This document shows, piece after piece, positions 45,001-51,000 of a stretch of 64,000 bases of DNA (positions are counted from its first letter, which is position 1; each line of letters begins with the position of its first letter). The stretch covers positions 155,109,269 through 155,173,268 of the forward strand of contig CAXKWD010000007.1 of assembly GCA_964059195.1 (NCBI GenBank). Reading direction: 5' to 3'. The position numbers were made by a program, and so were the translations under genes. The notes under the pieces were generated by a model. That model worked only from the letters and a program-made list of their open reading frames with translations, ran no database searches and was not told the origin of the DNA. Source of the DNA: Ectobius pallidus (lineage: Eukaryota > Arthropoda > Insecta > Blattodea > Ectobiidae).

Positions 45001-48000
45001 AATGTTATGTAATGTCCAGAGCCCTATATGAACTGTGTAAACAATACACTGTTGTCTTGACAACTGAATGGGATTTCATTTTGTTTGCATAATATTCTCA
45101 GAAATTATATAATTTTCAAGGGAAGGACTGATTTGTTTCAATTTTAATGTTGACAGCTATACTTCCCGGGCTTAACTGGGTCTGGAAGGAAAATGTCGTG
45201 TAAATTGGTAAAGAAATGTAGATTTGTATAAGGAACAAACATACATACACACTTTCGATTTTATATATTAGATTGACAGTAATGCAAGGATTAAAGTTTT
45301 TGGGGTGTGTAGCAGTTCGCCTCCTCGCGGTGCACCCTGGGTAGCCTAATGCTAAACGAACTGCATGGTACCAATTGTTAATTTTACTTGTATTCCATGG
45401 GACGCATTTTGGTCATTGCTCTAGAGCAGCGTTTCTTAACCTATGGTCCGCAGACATAATTTAAAATATCATAAAGCAAGTGGAAAGCAAAGAAGTAAAA
45501 TTTTGTCACATATTTCGTTATAATGACCTATAATTAATACCGCAAATATTAAGAATATAGACCTTCTTTTAAAAGTGGGATGTAAAATTAGGGGTCCGTA
45601 AATTTTTTTAGGCATTTTAGAGGTCCTCTGGTTCAAAAAGGTTGAGAAACGCTGCTCTAGAGAGACGCGGGACGCAAACGGGTCATTGGATCTCAGGATC
45701 TATGGACGCAAAAGTCCTAGTTTAGTGGTTTTGGGACGCAAAAGTCCAGACCCCTTCTTAACATAGCTTCATCGTTCCACCGCACTATATTTACAGTTAG
45801 TGACAGGCGAACGAGGTTTTTTTTATGTATTTTATATGGGAGAAGATCCGTTCACTTAAATTTATTGGCGCAGTGCGAGGGTGGCACGGTAAAGAGGGGT
45901 ATTGTATCGAGGGTTGACTGTATTATCAGATTATCTGCGTCCCGGATTGTTCACAATAAGCGGCGTGCACTGTATAAGGTAACAGTGGATGGGATCTTTT
46001 ACCGACTTAACTAGGCCTAATTCTATAACCTTTCACTAAATCTCCAAAATGGCAAGGAAGCATCACGCATATAACTGTATAACTGAGGAAAATTTTCATT
46101 TGTAAATAAATGTTTTGTATTTTATGTAAATTTAAATTAAATTTTGTGGTAATTATCCTATCTGCTTAGCCTATTTTCAGTAGCGGTCAAGTGTTGTTTT
46201 CTTGATATTTCAAAGGCTTGTAGCTCCTCTATCCCTTCGAGTCACAGAATGATTTTGTTTTTATTTTAAAGTACACTATAAGAGCTTCCCATCCTGGTAT
46301 TTGCAGATTTTTATCACTTGTCCCACATTACTTTTTGGGACCGAGAAAAAGCACGATTTACATTTTTTTTCGAAGTTTAAGCAAATTTTTCAGGGTGAAG
46401 GACCACCAGTAACAGCTCAGTTTTTATCTATACATACTCCTCATACATAAGTGTAACAGGAAAAAAAATTGGCCTGTTACTCCAAGTCCTTCGTTGTTTT
46501 TTTAATGCCTAAAATTACGCAAAACGACAGTTCACGAACGAAGATTAGAGCCCTAAAAACGTCTGTTTAGACTTAACTTAAATCTAATTTAGTATGCACA
46601 AATGAAAGTCCATTCTTTAAGCTTTCCAATGAGCCCTATCTGATCATCCTACTGATTGAAATAGAAATTCTACGGCTTTCAGAAAATAGGTCTGAAATTA
46701 CATTTTTTGCTTGTTCGTGCTCCAAACAAATGCCTATATCTCAGGAGTAAAATTTTTTAGAGGTATAACAAGATTTGTTTTGGGGTTCAGAAGACTGGTA
46801 CACATCACCGACCAAATTTTATGAAAATCAAAAATGGTGTGGCGAAAAATTTTCTTAAAATTTGTTGATTTAATATGGAATGACCCGCGTTCCTTACAAT
46901 ATTATTTACGTGCGTTATTAAATGGAACATACACTGTCACGTCTTTGTGAACGGAAGAAATGATGAACAGGGATGGTTCATTTTATGAAAGTCAAGACAA
47001 TTCCTGATAGGCCAAGCTATGCATTTTATCAAAAGTATTGTGGGACACTTAACTTATTTTCGTTGCATACACTTCACGGTTTATGAACGCCACGTGCATG
47101 TAATGAGTATTTTATCTCTTTTATTTGCCGATTATTTCTAAGGTTGAATATTATGTAAATCTGCTGCACTTATTTCGGACCCGACCTATACCCTTAGCAA
47201 GCAGGGATGGCGGTTGAGGCCAGGTAGGTTCCTTCACCCGCAAGCACCCTCACATTTACAAGCGCAGGAGATTAGGACCAACCGTAATTTCCGCCCCATG
47301 AGTCACCTAGTCTACTTCAATCAGTCAATCTTAGATTTGTTTAATATGTCATTTTATCTTAAAATGTTTGTTATATATCAATTCTACACATAATTACAAG
47401 AAAAATGACACCAAACAATGTAGGCCTATAATTTACTTTAATAGGAACATACGACTTGAAAGCAGTTTTCTCGTAACTTTTATTTATGTATTTGTTATAA
47501 ATGTTCCTATTAAAGTAAATTATACATTGTTTGGTGTAATTTTTCTTGTAATTATGTGTAGAATTGATATATAACAAACATTTTAAAATAAAATGACAAA
47601 TTGAAAAATCTAAGATTGACTGATTGAAGTAGACTAGATGACTCATGGGGCGGAAATTACGGTCTGTCCTAATCCCCTGCGCTTGTAAATGTGAGGGTGC
47701 TTGCGGGTGAAGGAACCTACCCGGCCTCAACCGCCATCCCTGCTTGCTAAGGGTATAGTGATTAGTAAGAATATTATAGGAGAAAAATTCCTCCGGCACT
47801 GGGACTTGAACCCAGGACCTTTGGCTATTCGCGCCAATGCTCTACCAACTGAGCTAAGCCGGAGCTCAATTCACAGCACCAGATGGAACCTCTCTCCTAT
47901 GACCATAGGCGTAACCAGGCCGACCATATGGGGGGGGTTATAACATCCGCGGGGTCTGGCGAGTATGGAAGGAGAGGGGGGTCCGGGGGCCCTCCCCCGG

Positions 48001-51000
48001 AAAATTTTAAAAATTAAGATGCAAAATAACGAGTTTTAAGCTTCCGGGGGTTCTCCCACGGAAAATTTTAAAAATTAAGATGCAAAATAACAAGTTTTAA
48101 GCTTCCGGGGATCCTTCCCCGGAAAATTTTAAAAATTAAGACGCAAAATAACGAGTTTTAAGCTTCCCACGCTTTATACGTGTATTAAGCAATTTATGGG
48201 CAGACTTAAAAAAATTATACAATTTTCCTTTTTTTAATCAATGGGGGGGGGGGGTTCAAACCCCCAAAACCCCCCCCCTCGCTACGCCTATGCCTATGAC
48301 TGATTGCCCTAACGGGAGGAATTTTTCTCCTATAATATTCTCATGTAGTGTCCAACAGAGACAATAATCTGTGGTTCATGAATGCTTATATATATCTATA
48401 GTGATTAGTGTTTTATCACTAATGAATAACTATTATTATCCGTTAAATATTATGTTCACCGCAGAGCTGAGAGGTTACTGCTAAAGCAAATCAGTGAATG
48501 AATTATTCGGGTTCCGTTAGCCGTTAAAGCGGAATCAGATATAGTAGGATTCCATTTCATCTTTCATTTCCCCTTCATCTTTATCCCATTTCCTTTCCTG
48601 GCATCTGGTCTGTTCCTGCTGCAGTGTTCGTTACGGGTCTCCCCTGTTTTGGCCAAGAGGTTGCTGATGGTGTGTCGCTCCATGGAGATACCGAGGGAGT
48701 GGCACACACGAGGAGTGGTAAAGGCTTGCTGGATGTAGGACAGTTCCATGGAGGCCTGTGGGGACATCCCTCATACCATCCTTAGAGGCCTATACGCCTA
48801 AATTTTTAGGATCGTCCCTAACCCGCTTCCCGCCTTGAAGGGCATAACCTCATACTTCATCTCTATATATATAAAAGGCTTTGTCCTGACTGACTGAATG
48901 AATGACTGACTGACTGATTGACTGAATGACAGGAATCAACGTACAGCCTAAACTATAACAGGTAGAGACTTGGAATTTTGACAGTACCTTCGTTTTATAA
49001 TGTAGGTGCTCACTAAGAAAGGATTTTGAAAAATTCTGATTCTAAATGCCAAAAATTAAATGTTTTTGAAAATACTTAATCCCTTTTTACATAGAATTAT
49101 CAATTCCAAATCACAGAATATATTGTTGCCAAATGGTATCAGGTGGGCTTGGAAGAAACAAATGAAATGCACTTTTGACAAATAAGAGAAGTTATCAAAA
49201 TAATTCATGTTATAAATAAATATTACAGAATGAAATCCACTAAAATAATGGAATCACATAACTTTCTCTACCCTGGACATAGAGAAAACAAAACGAGGTA
49301 TGGTAATGTGTATATTATTATATTATATCGCAGGTTTTTGGAGAGAAAAGTATGAAGGCTTTATGGTAACATAAGAGTGGGAAATTTCCCGCCTCGATAT
49401 TACAATTTTATGTTACAGGAATTTCTGTTTCTTCTTATTTAAACCTCTACCAGGCTTGCTGTGCACTGTACAAGCGATGGGATGCAAAATTCTAGATCCT
49501 CTATGAGCCATAAAAAACTATATCAAGCGTTTTCTGAGGGAATAGTTTGAGTGTAATAAGTCGTTCTTCCTATTTCAAATTATAAATGCCTATATAAGGA
49601 CCTAGAATTTAAAATTGAAAATCCTTCATAAGCTAATTTCCAATTGCAAAATACAAAACCCGGGCGACGCCGGGTCTTTTAAGCTAGTAAACTATAAAAC
49701 AAATGCAATTAATTGCCAAAAACTTTTTAAAATGGCCAATAATTATTTTAATTTATTATATTACTAGAAGGAGCCGCGGCATCGCCCGCGATTATTTACT
49801 CAACTGATAGATGTTTTACTTAAATTATTTATTTAACAGAAAATAATTAAAACATTATATTTATTAATACTGACATTGTTTGTACATAAATTGCCGGGAT
49901 TACATAATTTTATTCTTAATTATATTGTTTAACGTTAAAAATATAAATATTTAACGAACATATATTCAATATTCGAGATTCGTTATGCGCTTACGGAACG
50001 AGTATTGCATGCTATTTTTTGCATGATGATTATTTTTATCAATTTAATTACATTAATTGAGATATTAGCTGAAAATATTATGCATATACATTATTGGAAA
50101 TAGTTGTTATATTTTAGAAAGTGATTCGCATGTGTTGTTATGGGGACTGAATATTTGTCCTGTTAAAGCCGCCACAGCAGGGGGGGCCTTTGTTCCGGCT
50201 TTCGATAAAGGATTGTATTATAATGGTTTTACTTACGGCACGCGTGCTTTTTGTAATTTTTACATCACTGAGATTTCTTTTGTTTTCATATCAACTAGAT
50301 TGCGTGTGGGAATGTCAAGTTATTAACAATATTCGTAAGCACCACTAATAAGTTACGTCAAAAACATTATTATCGCAAGGGAACCGGTCTAGAAAGTGAA
50401 GTCTTGACTCACCTCGATATGATCGGGCTTGAGGAGAACAATATCAGGCATAGGCCCGACCCACGTCCTGAACACTGGCTTGTGCTGCTCCACTATCTTC
50501 GAGAACTCAATGAACGTTTCTGAAACAATGATCACATCACTAGACCTGGGATTTTAGGCTCTAAAGAAATTAGTTTTAGGCACCTAAAATAGGCTTTTAA
50601 AACAAGTAAATAGGCTTTTAAAAGAGAAAATAGGCACTTAAAATATGCTTTAAAAATGTGTAATTAGATAGAAAATAGACTTCAAAATATTACAATATAC
50701 ACTTAAACTGTAACATGGTCTTTTTTTTTACTGCAAGAAACATGGTATACATATTCTTAACAGAATTAACTGCAAAATTAGGCATCACTAACTATATTCG
50801 CATAAACAGATGTTCTTTCACTGGTGACTTGACACAGTAGTCCTTCCTCCTTAATCCTCCCCCGTCAGTCAGCATTCCTTTAGCGACAATTGTTTGGAAT
50901 AATGAAATTTCTGTGAAAACCCCACCTCTGCTGGTCTGCTTTTCATTGAGGGGTGTCCATTATAAGATTGGAAAAATACCAGAAGTAGAATTTTATTTTA

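Larger units (their letters stand above)
42785..45972. mobile_element. Pogo/Tigger-like element, outer (intron 2)
   Basis: Ends CAGTGAATGCCGCTTAATG and, inverted, CAGTGCACGCCGCTTATTG, each bounded by TA. The CAGTG...CGCTTA termini resemble pogo-group elements. No transposase found. The element at 43488-45920 is inserted within it. Confidence 0.6.
47767..48396 (-). mobile_element. Foldback tRNA-derived SINE with 13-bp target duplication (intron 2)
   Basis: Flanked by TATAGTGATTAGT (47754-47766 and 48397-48409). The ends are mutually inverted (AGAATATTATAGGAG ... CTCCTATAATATTCT). Interrupted by the hAT element at 47904-48292. Same family as 472-943. Confidence 0.7.
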
